From NCBI GenBank assembly GCA_017557785.1, contig JAFYYA010000074.1, forward strand, positions 1-32,252: DNA of 32,252 nucleotides, in the 5' to 3' direction. The notes under the pieces were generated by a model. It was not told where the DNA came from. It ran no database searches and saw only the letters and a program-made list of their open reading frames with translations. A program made the position numbers and the translations under genes. Positions within the stretch are counted from its first letter, which is position 1. Each line of letters starts with the position of its first letter. The DNA is from Salinivirgaceae bacterium. GTDB taxonomy: Bacteria > Bacteroidota > Bacteroidia > Bacteroidales > SZUA-534. This document shows, in pieces, positions 21,782 through 30,900 of the stretch.

Positions 21782-24700
21782 TCAATCATCATAATCGATG
21801 GCGTCGGTCGGCATCTGGTTCTCCATTTCTTCGTCGGACTGTTCCACCTTTTCTTCTGTTTTGCGGCGTTTCTTCCATTTGTCGTCGTTCAGCGTGAACG
21901 AAACCATATTCTCGTTTTTATACAGAAAATCAGCCAGCTCATTGGTCACTTCAATTGATTGCGCGTGCGACAGCAAGTTCAGCGTCAAGCCGGTTTCTTC
22001 GTCCTGCACCAGAAAATAGAGATTCACATTGCCTTTCTTCTGCAAGGCATCCTGCAGCATCTTGATGTTCACTTTGTTCAAATCGCCAAGGTTGATTTTG
22101 ATGGTGATTTTTTTAATCATCTCTTCTTTGATATTGCTAAGCAGTCTGACGCTTTTAACTTTTACCTCAAGCGGCTTTTTGCCTTCCTTGTCGGCATACT
22201 GGCGTTCCTCAACCCTGGCTCTGATGAACAGCGTGCTGTTTTTGTCAATGGTCTTGCCGAACGATTCGTAATCTTTTCCGAACAGGGCTATTTCCTTGCT
22301 GCCGTTGTAGTCTTCGATGGTGAAAACCTTGTAGGGCTTGTTGCTTTTTGTCAGACCCTCACGCGCTTCGGTAACAAGCCCGCCGAACGATACGTCGTAG
22401 TTTCTGAACCGCTCCAGGTCATCCAGTTCGTTTGGCGAAACGGTGCAGTAGTAATCGAGCTCGAAGCGGAACGGATCGAGCGGGTGTCCCGAAAGGAAGA
22501 TGCCCACAACATCTTTTTCAAGATTTAGTTTCTCGAGCAGCGGCATTTCGGGCACATCGGGAACGTGCGGACGCGGAATGGCAACCGTCTCGCTTATCTG
22601 CCCAAAGAGAGTGTTGGTGTTGTTTTTCTTGTCGGTCTGATAAACGTTGCCGTAGCGCACCAGCGTATCAAGGAAGCGGTCACGGTCCGACGACTCACCC
22701 ATAAATATCTCGCGTTTGACGTCGAGCGAGTCGAAGGCGCCGGCCTGGGCAAGGCTCTGGATGGTTTTCGAGTTGCACGATGCAAGATTGACGCGTTCAA
22801 CAAAATCGAAAATGTCTTTGTACTTGCCGTTGGCTTCGCGCTCTTTCACAATCGATTCAACAGCACCGCCGCCGACACCTTTGATGCCGCCCAGTCCGAA
22901 ACGGATCTGGCCTTTTTTGTTCACGGTGAAGTTAAGTTCCGACTCGTTGACATCCGGTCCCTTCACGGTTATCTTCATGGCCTTGCACTCTTCCATGAAC
23001 TTCTGCACGTCGGTAATCGAGTCCTTGCTCTGCGTAAGGTTGGCTGCCATGTACTCTGCCGGATAGTGCGCCTTCAGGTAGCCCGTCTGATAGGCAACCC
23101 AGGCATAGCAGGCGGCGTGCGACTTGTTGAAGGCGTACGATGCGAATTTTTCCCAGTCGGCCCAGATTTTCAGCAGAATCTTTTCGTCGTGGCCGTTCTT
23201 TTTTCCGCCTTCGATGAACTTCGGCTTCAGCATGGCCAACATGGCGGCAATCTTCTTACCCATGGCCTTACGCAGAGTGTCGGCCTCGCCACGGGTGAAT
23301 CCGGCCAGCAGTCGGCTCAGCAGCATGACCTGCTCCTGATAGACGGTTACGCCGTAGGTGTCCTTCAGGTATTTTTCCATCACCGGAATGTCGTAGGTGA
23401 TGGGCTCCTCGCCGTGCTTGCGGCGGATAAACTGCGGGATGTAGTCCATCGGGCCCGGACGGTAGAGCGCGTTCATGGCAATAAGGTCCGATATCTGCGA
23501 TGGCTGCAAATCGCGCAAGTACTTCTGCATTCCGGGACTTTCAAACTGGAATGTGCCGATGGTGCGGCCCTCGCTGTAGAGCTTGTAGGTGAGCTTGTCG
23601 TCGATTGGAATATGGTCGATATCAATGTCTTTCCCGGTGGTTTTCTTAATGTTGCGAATGGCCTCTTTGATGAGCGACAGTGTGCTCAAGCCCAAAAAGT
23701 CCATCTTGATTAAACCAACACTTTCAACAACGTGTCCATCGTATTGGGTTACAACAACATCCTGGTTTGTTTTTCGGTCCTTGACTGTGCAGACGGGTGC
23801 GAACTTGGTCAGGTCGTCGGCACCAATGATGACGCCGCACGCATGAATACCTATCTGGCGGTTGGTGTCCTCAAGCTCCTGCGCATAGGTCAGGATTGAC
23901 GGAATGGCCTCAGCGGCATCGCCAAGCTGGATGTCGTTGGTGTCCTGACCTTCAAGAAGTTTCTTGAAATCAGGAATATACTTGTAACAGTTTTTAAGGT
24001 TGACCTTAGGCATCTTCTTCGGCACGCTGCCCTCAACAGCTTTCACCTGGCTCTCCTCAAAATCGCGGTCGGGCACCAGTTTCTTAATGGCGTTCGAAAT
24101 TTTAAGGTCGATTTTCTGAACGCGGCACACATCGGCCAGCGACGATTTGGTGGCCATGGTTCCGTAGGTGATGATGTGCGCAACCTTTTCGGCACCATAT
24201 TTTTTTTTAACCCAGTCCAACACACGGCCGCGGCCTTCATCGTCGAAGTCGACATCGATATCGGGCAGCGATATACGGTCGGGGTTAAGGAAACGCTCGA
24301 ACAGCAAGTCGTACTTGAGCGGATCAAGGTCGGTGATGCGCAGGCAGTAGGCCACCACCGAGCCTGCAGCCGAACCACGGCCAGGGCCCACACTCACGCC
24401 CAACTCCTCGCGGGCGGCACGAATATAATCCTGCACAATAAGGAAGTAGCCGGGGAAACCCATCGTCTTCATAATGTGCAGCTCAAAGGTGATGCGTTCG
24501 GTCTGCTCGTCGGTCAGCTTGTCGCCGTAACGCATATGAGCACCGTCCCAGGTGAGCTTGGCCAGATAATCAGCTTCAAGTTTTATTCTATATAACTTGT
24601 CGTAACCGCCTAATTTCTTGATTTTTTTCTCTGCTTCTTCCTGGCTCAGCACCACCTCGTGCTTCTCGTTTTGGGTGAACTCGTCGAAAAGGTCTTTTTC

Positions 24701-26488
24701 GGTGAATTTCTTGCGGTATTCATCTTCGGTGCCAAACTCCTCGGGAATCGGGAATTTAGGCATAATCGGGTCGGAATCGATGCTGTAGACCTCAACTTTG
24801 TCAGCAATCTCCTGCGTGTTGGCAAGTGCCTCGGGAATGTCGGAAAAGATGGCGGCCATCTCTTCGGGCGTTTTCAGCCACTCCTGCTTCGTGTAGTGCA
24901 TGCGGGTTGGATCGTCGAAATCCTTGCCGGTGCTCAGGCAGATGAGCCGGTCGTGAGCCTCGCCGTGCGCTTCCTCAACAAAATGCACGTCGTTGGTGGC
25001 TATCAGTTTGATGTTGTGCTTACGGGCAAAATCGATCAGCACCTTGTTCACTTCCTGCTGGCGGACAAAAGTGGACTGATCGGCATTGGGCTTGTCGGTC
25101 TGGTGGCGCTGCATCTCAAGGTAATAGTCGTCGCCAAACAGATTCTTGAACCAGAGCACCGACTGCTCGGCACCTTTAATGTCGCCGTTCATTATTTTCT
25201 GCGGCACCTCGCCACCCAAGCAGGCCGAGCAGCAGATTATTCCTTCGTGGAATTTCTCGAGCAGCTCGTGGTCGATGCGGGCGTTGTAGTAATAGCCTTC
25301 GGTGAAAGCTCTCGAACTCAGAATACACAAGTTCTTGTAGCCCGTTTTGTTCTTTGCCAGCAGGATAAGGTGCCAGCCGCGGGTGTCTTTCTCGAAACGC
25401 GACTTGTGGGCGCAGTAGGCCTCAATGCCGATGATGGGCTTGAACGGTTTGAAGGCTTCGGCCTTGGCTTTCAGCTCCTCGAGCTTGGCCTGCAGCTCGG
25501 CCTTTTTTGCTTCATCGGTCTCTTTGTCGATTTCCTCCTGACACTCTTTGACTTTCTTTTTCGGTGCTCCGTTCACCTTGCCTGCGGTATCAACAAAATC
25601 TTTGATGCCGAACATGTTGCCGTGGTCGGTCAGGGCCATGGCGTGCATGTTGTTGGCCATGCACTTGTTAATCAGGTCGGGCACTTTCGACATTCCATCG
25701 AGTATCGAGTAGTGAGAGTGGACGTGCAAGTGAGTGTATTCAAAGTTTTTTAAATCAATCGATTGTGATGGTTGTGATTCGGCTGGTTCCGGCTGCTGCT
25801 CAACAGCCGGTGCTTCGAACGACTCAAACTCAATCTTTTCAGGCTCAATGGGCGCCGGGTTCTGCTGCTTAAACTCCTGAAGTTCCGCTTCGCTGATGCC
25901 CAGTTGCTGCGCGCTAATCACACCTATGCGGACTAGTTCAAGGAAGCAGCGTGTGGTGGCCACCACATCGCCAGCAGCGTTGTGTGCGTCTTCGAACGGC
26001 GCGCCGAACAGTTTCTGATGCAGCTCGGTAAGAGTAGGCCGTTTGGGCCTTCCGGTCTTCGTTAAGAGTCCGCAAAAATCGGTTGAGTTGTCCATGGTGC
26101 AGAAAGCACGGGCGCTGGCCAGAACATTCTCCATGCCGCAGCGCAGATACTCGCATCCCACAATATTCATATCAAACCCTATAACATTGTGGCCTACAAC
26201 CAGAGTGGCCTTCTGCACATCGGCGGCAAACTCACGCAACACCGAGTCAAGGTCACGACCAATTTCATGTGCCTTTTCGGTGGTGATATGGTGCACGCTA
26301 GCGGCAGCACTTGGGATGACGAACCCGTCGGGTTTGACCACGTAATTCTTGGCAAAAAGGAACTTTCCGTTCAGGTCGTGGCACTGCCATGCCAGCTGGA
26401 CCAGACGCGGCCAATTTTCGAAATCGGTGATAGGCGCCTTATAGTTGGCAGGCAACCCAGTTGTCTCAGTGTCAAAGATTAAGAACAT
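21782..26488 (-). CDS. dnaE: DNA polymerase III alpha subunit with fused DnaQ-type 3'-5' exonuclease
   Basis: 1568 residues. The first ~195 are a DEDDh exonuclease with all five residues: D6TE8TTG, HNVIGFD106, H169NAAGD174. A Pro/Glu/Gln-rich linker (about 205-245) leads to the PHP domain (from about 251: THLH255VHSHYSILDG, ALTDHG), with a charged helical insertion at about 306-348. The polymerase core has the GRGSAAGSVVAYCL palm motif and PD743ID745VDF catalytic acids; then the helix-hairpin-helix region (GLGGIKGVGGGAVESI) and an OB-fold (VSFGGLVTEAREGL) near 1360. It is the main chromosomal replicase, with proofreading built into the same chain instead of a separate DnaQ. The ATG ending at 26488 starts directly at the first exonuclease strand. 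Upstream only a weak TATCTTTA box is seen. Confidence 0.95.
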   Translation of the reverse strand: MFLIFDTETTGLPANYKAPITDFENWPRLVQLAWQCHDLNGKFLFAKNYVVKPDGFVIPSAAASVHHITTEKAHEIGRDLDSVLREFAADVQKATLVVGHNVIGFDMNIVGCEYLRCGMENVLASARAFCTMDNSTDFCGLLTKTGRPKRPTLTELHQKLFGAPFEDAHNAAGDVVATTRCFLELVRIGVISAQQLGISEAELQEFKQQNPAPIEPEKIEFESFEAPAVEQQPEPAESQPSQSIDLKNFEYTHLHVHSHYSILDGMSKVPDLINKCMANNMHAMALTDHGNMFGIKDFVDTAGKVNGAPKKKVKECQEEIDKETDEAKKAELQAKLEELKAKAEAFKPFKPIIGIEAYCAHKSRFEKDTRGWHLILLAKNKTGYKNLCILSSRAFTEGYYYNARIDHELLEKFHEGIICCSACLGGEVPQKIMNGDIKGAEQSVLWFKNLFGDDYYLEMQRHQTDKPNADQSTFVRQQEVNKVLIDFARKHNIKLIATNDVHFVEEAHGEAHDRLICLSTGKDFDDPTRMHYTKQEWLKTPEEMAAIFSDIPEALANTQEIADKVEVYSIDSDPIMPKFPIPEEFGTEDEYRKKFTEKDLFDEFTQNEKHEVVLSQEEAEKKIKKLGGYDKLYRIKLEADYLAKLTWDGAHMRYGDKLTDEQTERITFELHIMKTMGFPGYFLIVQDYIRAAREELGVSVGPGRGSAAGSVVAYCLRITDLDPLKYDLLFERFLNPDRISLPDIDVDFDDEGRGRVLDWVKKKYGAEKVAHIITYGTMATKSSLADVCRVQKIDLKISNAIKKLVPDRDFEESQVKAVEGSVPKKMPKVNLKNCYKYIPDFKKLLEGQDTNDIQLGDAAEAIPSILTYAQELEDTNRQIGIHACGVIIGADDLTKFAPVCTVKDRKTNQDVVVTQYDGHVVESVGLIKMDFLGLSTLSLIKEAIRNIKKTTGKDIDIDHIPIDDKLTYKLYSEGRTIGTFQFESPGMQKYLRDLQPSQISDLIAMNALYRPGPMDYIPQFIRRKHGEEPITYDIPVMEKYLKDTYGVTVYQEQVMLLSRLLAGFTRGEADTLRKAMGKKIAAMLAMLKPKFIEGGKKNGHDEKILLKIWADWEKFASYAFNKSHAACYAWVAYQTGYLKAHYPAEYMAANLTQSKDSITDVQKFMEECKAMKITVKGPDVNESELNFTVNKKGQIRFGLGGIKGVGGGAVESIVKEREANGKYKDIFDFVERVNLASCNSKTIQSLAQAGAFDSLDVKREIFMGESSDRDRFLDTLVRYGNVYQTDKKNNTNTLFGQISETVAIPRPHVPDVPEMPLLEKLNLEKDVVGIFLSGHPLDPFRFELDYYCTVSPNELDDLERFRNYDVSFGGLVTEAREGLTKSNKPYKVFTIEDYNGSKEIALFGKDYESFGKTIDKNSTLFIRARVEERQYADKEGKKPLEVKVKSVRLLSNIKEEMIKKITIKINLGDLNKVNIKMLQDALQKKGNVNLYFLVQDEETGLTLNLLSHAQSIEVTNELADFLYKNENMVSFTLNDDKWKKRRKTEEKVEQSDEEMENQMPTDAIDYDD

Positions 26489-26566
26489 ATCGGAATCTGT
26501 TTTTTTCTGTTTCTAAAGATATGTTTTTGACCTTAGGAAGTTGCCGTTGTTGATAAGTTTTGCGTC

Positions 26567-26605
26567 AAAAAAACCAGCAATGCCCGTCACGACTGACGGC
26601 TGACA
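26567..26605 (-). terminator. Probable terminator after the transporter gene
   Basis: On the minus strand the transcript would fold CAGCCGTCA with TGACG...GCTG around a GTCG loop, with a small bulge, followed by GTTTTTTT (plus-strand A-run 26567-26573). It starts about 10 bp after the stop at 26613. The bulge lowers confidence. Confidence 0.5.
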
Positions 26606-26612
26606 GAAAAGG

Positions 26613-27563
26613 TCATTTTCCGTGCCTTTTCCGATAGAGCTGGTATGAGTTGACAAAGTTGTGCCAAATGCTGTAGAGTCCGCCGGCCACAGCCACCACG
26701 GGGTTCATGAAGGTGTAGGCCATCCAGATGATGAAGACGGTGTTCTTCTGCCCCATGGCCTGTCCGCCGCTGATGCGGTCGCCGTAATGCCCGCCGATGC
26801 GCTTGCCCAGCCAGAACTGCAGGGCGCAGCACGCAAGGGTAGCCGCAAGCATCCCAATAAAGCACAATACCGAAATCCGGCTGTTGACAATGGCCCGCGT
26901 GGTGACGGCCATGGCCAACGCCAGCGCAACCATCCAGATATAGAAGGCCAGATCGCGGACCGAAACCACCATCTGCAGAAAGCGCGGGAAGAACAGCCGC
27001 GTTATCCACGCAAGTGCAAACGGAAAAACCAGCAGCGGGAACACCTGCTTTATGATGATGAAAAACGAGTGTGCGAAACTCATTCCGATGCCCGGATTGA
27101 CCACCGGCACCACCGCCGGCACCACCACAGCCGTGACAATGTTTATGAGAATGGTGTAACCCACAAGCGATAGTGTGTTGCCGCCCAACTTGTCGGTCAC
27201 CACCACAGCGGCAGTGGCCGTCGGACAGATAAGGCACACCATGGCGCTTTCAACAATGATACCCCACTCGCTTCCGCGCAAAAGGCACGCCACAGCAGCC
27301 GTCGCCACAAACGCGCCCGACTGAATGAGCGCCAGCCACAAATGCCATCGGCAGAATCGTATTTTTGAAGGGTCGATTTTGCAGAACGATATGTAGAGCA
27401 TGGCAAAGAGCAGCAGCGGCTGCACAATGCCCACCGTGCTGTTGGCCAGCTGCCGCGTCTCGGCGCTGAACCCGGCAGCCGAAAACAGAAAATAAGCCAG
27501 CACGCCAACACCCATAACAATGGGTAGCGCCCAATCTTTCACAAAACCTATCACCTTACTCAT
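26613..27563 (-). CDS. Bile acid:sodium symporter family transporter
   Basis: I use the ATG ending at 27563 (MSKVIGFVKDWALPIVMGVG), 316 residues; a longer frame to 27761 runs into the hairpin array and is not protein-like. There are nine to ten transmembrane helices. The segment ESAMVCLICPTATAAVVVTDKLGGN holds the Pro-centred broken helix typical of the BASS/ACR3-like superfamily. A second such region near IGGHYGDRISGGQAMGQKNTVFIIWMAYTFMNP carries conserved Gly, Gln, Lys and Asn. The family co-transports organic acids or other anions with Na+; the substrate here is unknown. It lies alone between two non-coding hairpin regions, 125 bp upstream of dnaE in the same direction, separated from it by the probable terminator. 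Confidence 0.82.
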   Translation of the reverse strand: MSKVIGFVKDWALPIVMGVGVLAYFLFSAAGFSAETRQLANSTVGIVQPLLLFAMLYISFCKIDPSKIRFCRWHLWLALIQSGAFVATAAVACLLRGSEWGIIVESAMVCLICPTATAAVVVTDKLGGNTLSLVGYTILINIVTAVVVPAVVPVVNPGIGMSFAHSFFIIIKQVFPLLVFPFALAWITRLFFPRFLQMVVSVRDLAFYIWMVALALAMAVTTRAIVNSRISVLCFIGMLAATLACCALQFWLGKRIGGHYGDRISGGQAMGQKNTVFIIWMAYTFMNPVVAVAGGLYSIWHNFVNSYQLYRKRHGK

Positions 27564-27585
27564 CTGCTCTTTCAGAATCAGGCGG

Positions 27586-27593
27586 CAAAAATA
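27586..27593 (-). promoter_or_regulatory. -7 box TATTTTTG of the transporter gene
   Basis: Exact TAnnTTTG on the minus strand, 22 bp before the ATG at 27563. No TTTG is found 19-21 bp upstream; that position falls at the edge of the first 28-bp palindrome. Confidence 0.4.
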
Positions 27594-27612
27594 AAAAGGA
27601 TTTAAAAAAATC

Positions 27613-27640
27613 GTAGAGACGCGCCATGCACCGTCTCTAC
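27613..27640. repeat. 28-bp palindromic element, copy 1
   Basis: GTAGAGACG (27613-27621) and CGTCTCTAC (27632-27640) form a 9-bp stem around a ten-base centre. Two more copies with the same arms and differing centres lie at 27872-27899 and 27926-27953. Confidence 0.85.
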
Positions 27641-27660
27641 AAAAATGTGCGGATAAGGAA

Positions 27661-27857
27661 CGTCTGGAAGACGTGATTTGCATAACCGGCTGCAAGCGGA
27701 GCGCAGCTGCCGGAACATGACGTGTAAGGGGACAACACTCTGAAAGAGTGAACCTTGGCATGGTTCAATCCTTCGGATTGGGTCTTTGGGGCGTGGCATA
27801 ACACCACGGGTTACGCTGCGCTCACCCGCGGTTATGCAGATTTTGTCCTTCGGACAA
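27661..27857. repeat. Chain of short hairpins, several with three-base loops
   Basis: Non-coding stretch packed with inverted repeats: CGTCT-GGA-AGACG (27661-27673); CCGGCTGC against GCAGC-T-GCCGG (27686-27713); CACTC-TGAAA-GAGTG (27736-27750); TGAACC-TTGGCA...GGTTCA (27749-27767); CAATCC-TTC-GGATTG (27766-27780); a 12-bp imperfect stem about 27799-27835; TTGTCC-TTC-GGACAA (27843-27857). Reading frames on both strands cross it but follow no codon pattern. It fills most of the 413-bp gap 27564-27976. Confidence 0.8.
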
Positions 27858-27871
27858 TTTTGTTTTCTACC

Positions 27872-27899
27872 GTAGAGACGCGCCATGGCACGTCTCTAC
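27872..27899. repeat. 28-bp palindromic element, copy 2
   Basis: GTAGAGACG and CGTCTCTAC arms around CGCCATGGCA; the centre is itself partly palindromic (CCATGG). Confidence 0.85.
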
Positions 27900-27925
27900 A
27901 ACAATTGATGCATCCCATAAAACAC

Positions 27926-27953
27926 GTAGAGACGGTGCATGCACCGTCTCTAC
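27926..27953. repeat. 28-bp palindromic element, copy 3 (perfect palindrome)
   Basis: Arms GTAGAGACGGTGCA and TGCACCGTCTCTAC are exact complements, giving a 14-bp perfect stem with no spare loop bases. It lies 23 bp after the stop of the giant repeat gene and could end its transcription or stabilise its mRNA 3' end. Confidence 0.9.
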
Positions 27954-27976
27954 AAAAACGAATTATTAATTCCTTG

Positions 27977-30900
27977 TTATTTATTCAGCAGTTGCTCAAC
28001 CAGGCGTTTCAATTCGTCTATCTGTTGCTGCTGACTCTCCACTGTGGCCTGCAGCTCGTCTTTCTCGGCTTTCAGCTCTTTTACGGCCTCGATTAGGATT
28101 GGGCCAAGGGTTGAATACTCAACCGACTTGAAACCTTCGGCATCGGTATTGACCAGCTCGGGGAACTCTGCTTCCAGCTCTTGTGCTATTACGCCAATGT
28201 GTTTCTTGTCATCGTAGCCGTAGTCCAGGTTATCGACAGAAACACCCTTTGCGGCGGCCATCTCCTCGCGATTCTTCCAGTAGAACGATACACCGCGCAG
28301 TTTAAGCACTTTGTCCAACGCACTGGTAAGCGGCTGTACGTCTTTCTTCAGACGGGCGTCGCTTGAACCACTCCAAGCGGTTGTGCCACCAGCCTGACCA
28401 GAAGAATAAACGCCATAGTTTGTAGTACCGCCACTTGCAGTTCCATAAACTCCGTAATTAGTAGTCGTGCCAGCTGCAGACCCCCTAACACCATAAGTAG
28501 CTGTGGTTCCACCTTCAGCGCGTGCTGAAAAACCAAGGCTATATTTATTAGAGGCAGAATTTGTATTGTATGCAACTACGGCAGCATGTTTTCCATATAA
28601 ATTATTCCAAAATACGCCATACTCACCTCTTTGTGAATATACGTTATTCCAATGGTAATCACTGGAGCCTAAATTGTAACTGTTATTGGCTGATGGTTCT
28701 ATATCGCCACTCGTATTAATATAATTTGTATATAAATAATGCCAACGATAGTTGCTTGAACCTAAATAATATGAGCCAGTTGATACCGGGTAAATAGAGC
28801 CACTGGTGATAGAACCTGTTGTGTTGATATAATTAGCATACAAGTATTTCCAACGCTTGCTGCTTGAACCCAAATAATACGACCCACTTGTTGAAGGAAT
28901 AAAGTTGCCATAAACTTCACCTCCATCATCTATTTTTAAGTCGTAGACTGTCAAATCATCAACTTCCATATCAGTAACATATAATTTTCGCCACGGTACG
29001 TCACTTGATCCTAAATAATCACCAGTTAAAGTACCAGCAATATTAACAGACCGTGCGGAAAAATCGCCATAAATAAGTGGCAGCGCTTTAGCACTGTCGC
29101 CCTCTATGGCCAATATGTTTTGTGCATTATTTTTAATGTATGGTGTGCTGTTCAAGCCATAGTTGCCTATGATAATATTATTGCTGCCATTTTTGATATT
29201 ATAGCCGGCGTAATTGCCCATTAATATATTACGATTACCAGTTTCTAAACTACGGCCAGCTCCTGTACCAACCATTACGTTTCTAGTAGCAGTTGTGCTC
29301 GAAAGGCCTGCATACTCACCAATATATACGTTGCTAAAGCCAGTTGTGTTGGCATGACCAGAATAATATCCGACAAAAACATTATCATTACCATTTGTAT
29401 TTGAGAAACCTGATTGGTCACCTATAAATACATTATACTTATAGTCAGAATTTGATGTGCCTTCTCCTGCTTTATTGCCAATAACAACTGAACTACCGAT
29501 TTTTCCTGCTTTTTCTGCTGCACTTTCTCCCAAAACAACATTACCACCACCTGCAACATTCGCAGCAGCCGCTTTATAGCCAATAAACACGTTAAAATTG
29601 CCTGATGAGCTTTTCACACCTGCATAGGTGCCAAGGTAAACATTGTCGTAGCCCGAAACGTTGCTGTAGCCAGCCTCATTACCCATGAACACGTTATTGG
29701 AGCCGGTGTACCTGTCTTCTTGCTGGCCAGTTCGCGGATTAGTTTCTGTCTGATTATTAGTGAATTTTTTTCCCTCATTTGAATATCCTGCCATATTACC
29801 AAGGAACACATTATTTCTTCCAGCCCAGTTTTTGTAACCAGTTTGGTAACCAATGTAAATATCGTTAACGGCATCAGTATAGTTGTGTCCTTTACAAGCT
29901 TCCTCACCAATAACAATGGTTTTGCTCATCTTATATGCTGCCAAGGCGGCATTTGTTCCCAAAATCACGTTGCTTTCGCCGGAAACATTGGTCACTCCTG
30001 CATTGTTACCTATATAAACATTGTTTTTGCCATCAACATTTTTCACACCCGCATAGTTTCCAAGGAATACATTGTTGTAGCCGGTGGTGTTTTTGTAACC
30101 TGCATTATTGCCAAGGAACACGTTGTTAGAGCCTTTGGGGAAAGTTTGATTGGCACCGCTTGTTCCTGATAACGGATTGAAAAGCGTTATTGTTTCAGTT
30201 CCGCCGTTTGTCGAATGGCCGGCATCAGTGCCAATAAACACGTTATTCTTACTTGTTTGGTTGCTGTAGCCTGCGTTGTAACCCATCATAACATTGTAGC
30301 TACCGGTTGTGGTATTAAAGCCTGCCAGGTTGCCTATTAAAACATTATAATCATATTCGCTACTCCCCTGTTGTCCACGGCCGGCATAAGTTCCTAAAAC
30401 CACGTTACCATAGCCAACTCTTTGATAAAGACCGGCCTTGTGTCCTAAGAACACATTTTCACTTCCATATTCTTGTGAAAAACCAGCATAGTTGCCAACA
30501 AACACATTGGTGAAGCCATTTTCGGTACTATAACCAGCCTGGTTGCCAATGAACACGTTGTTAGATGTTCCATCATATTCTATCTCATCACCAGTAATCG
30601 GGTCATAATCATAATAGTAAATGCCATCACTTGCAGAATAGCCTGCCTTATTGCCAAGGAATATGTTGTTCGTACCGTAATTGTTGTTGTAGCCAGCCTG
30701 GTTGCCTATCATCACGTTGTTTGCGCCAGATATATTGCTCATGCCAGCCTGATAGCCAATGAAAACATCGTCAACTGAATTAGTGTATTGTGAACCTTTG
30801 CCTGCCTCTTGGCCAATAGCAATGGTGCACGTCATCCTGATAGCATCTTTGGCGGCGCTCTTACCCATAACAACATTGCTGTTGCCGGCTTTGGTGCCCA

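Noticed and set aside
27564-27761. Longer start for the transporter at 27761
   Set aside because: The added 66 residues come from the hairpin array; the ATG ending at 27563 begins a typical membrane-protein N-terminus with a -7 box upstream.
27602-27886. Minus-strand 94-codon frame and plus-strand 113-codon frame (27755-28096) across the hairpin array
   Set aside because: They cross palindromes and hairpins with no codon bias or domain; the plus frame also runs antisense into the S74 region. Treated as spurious.
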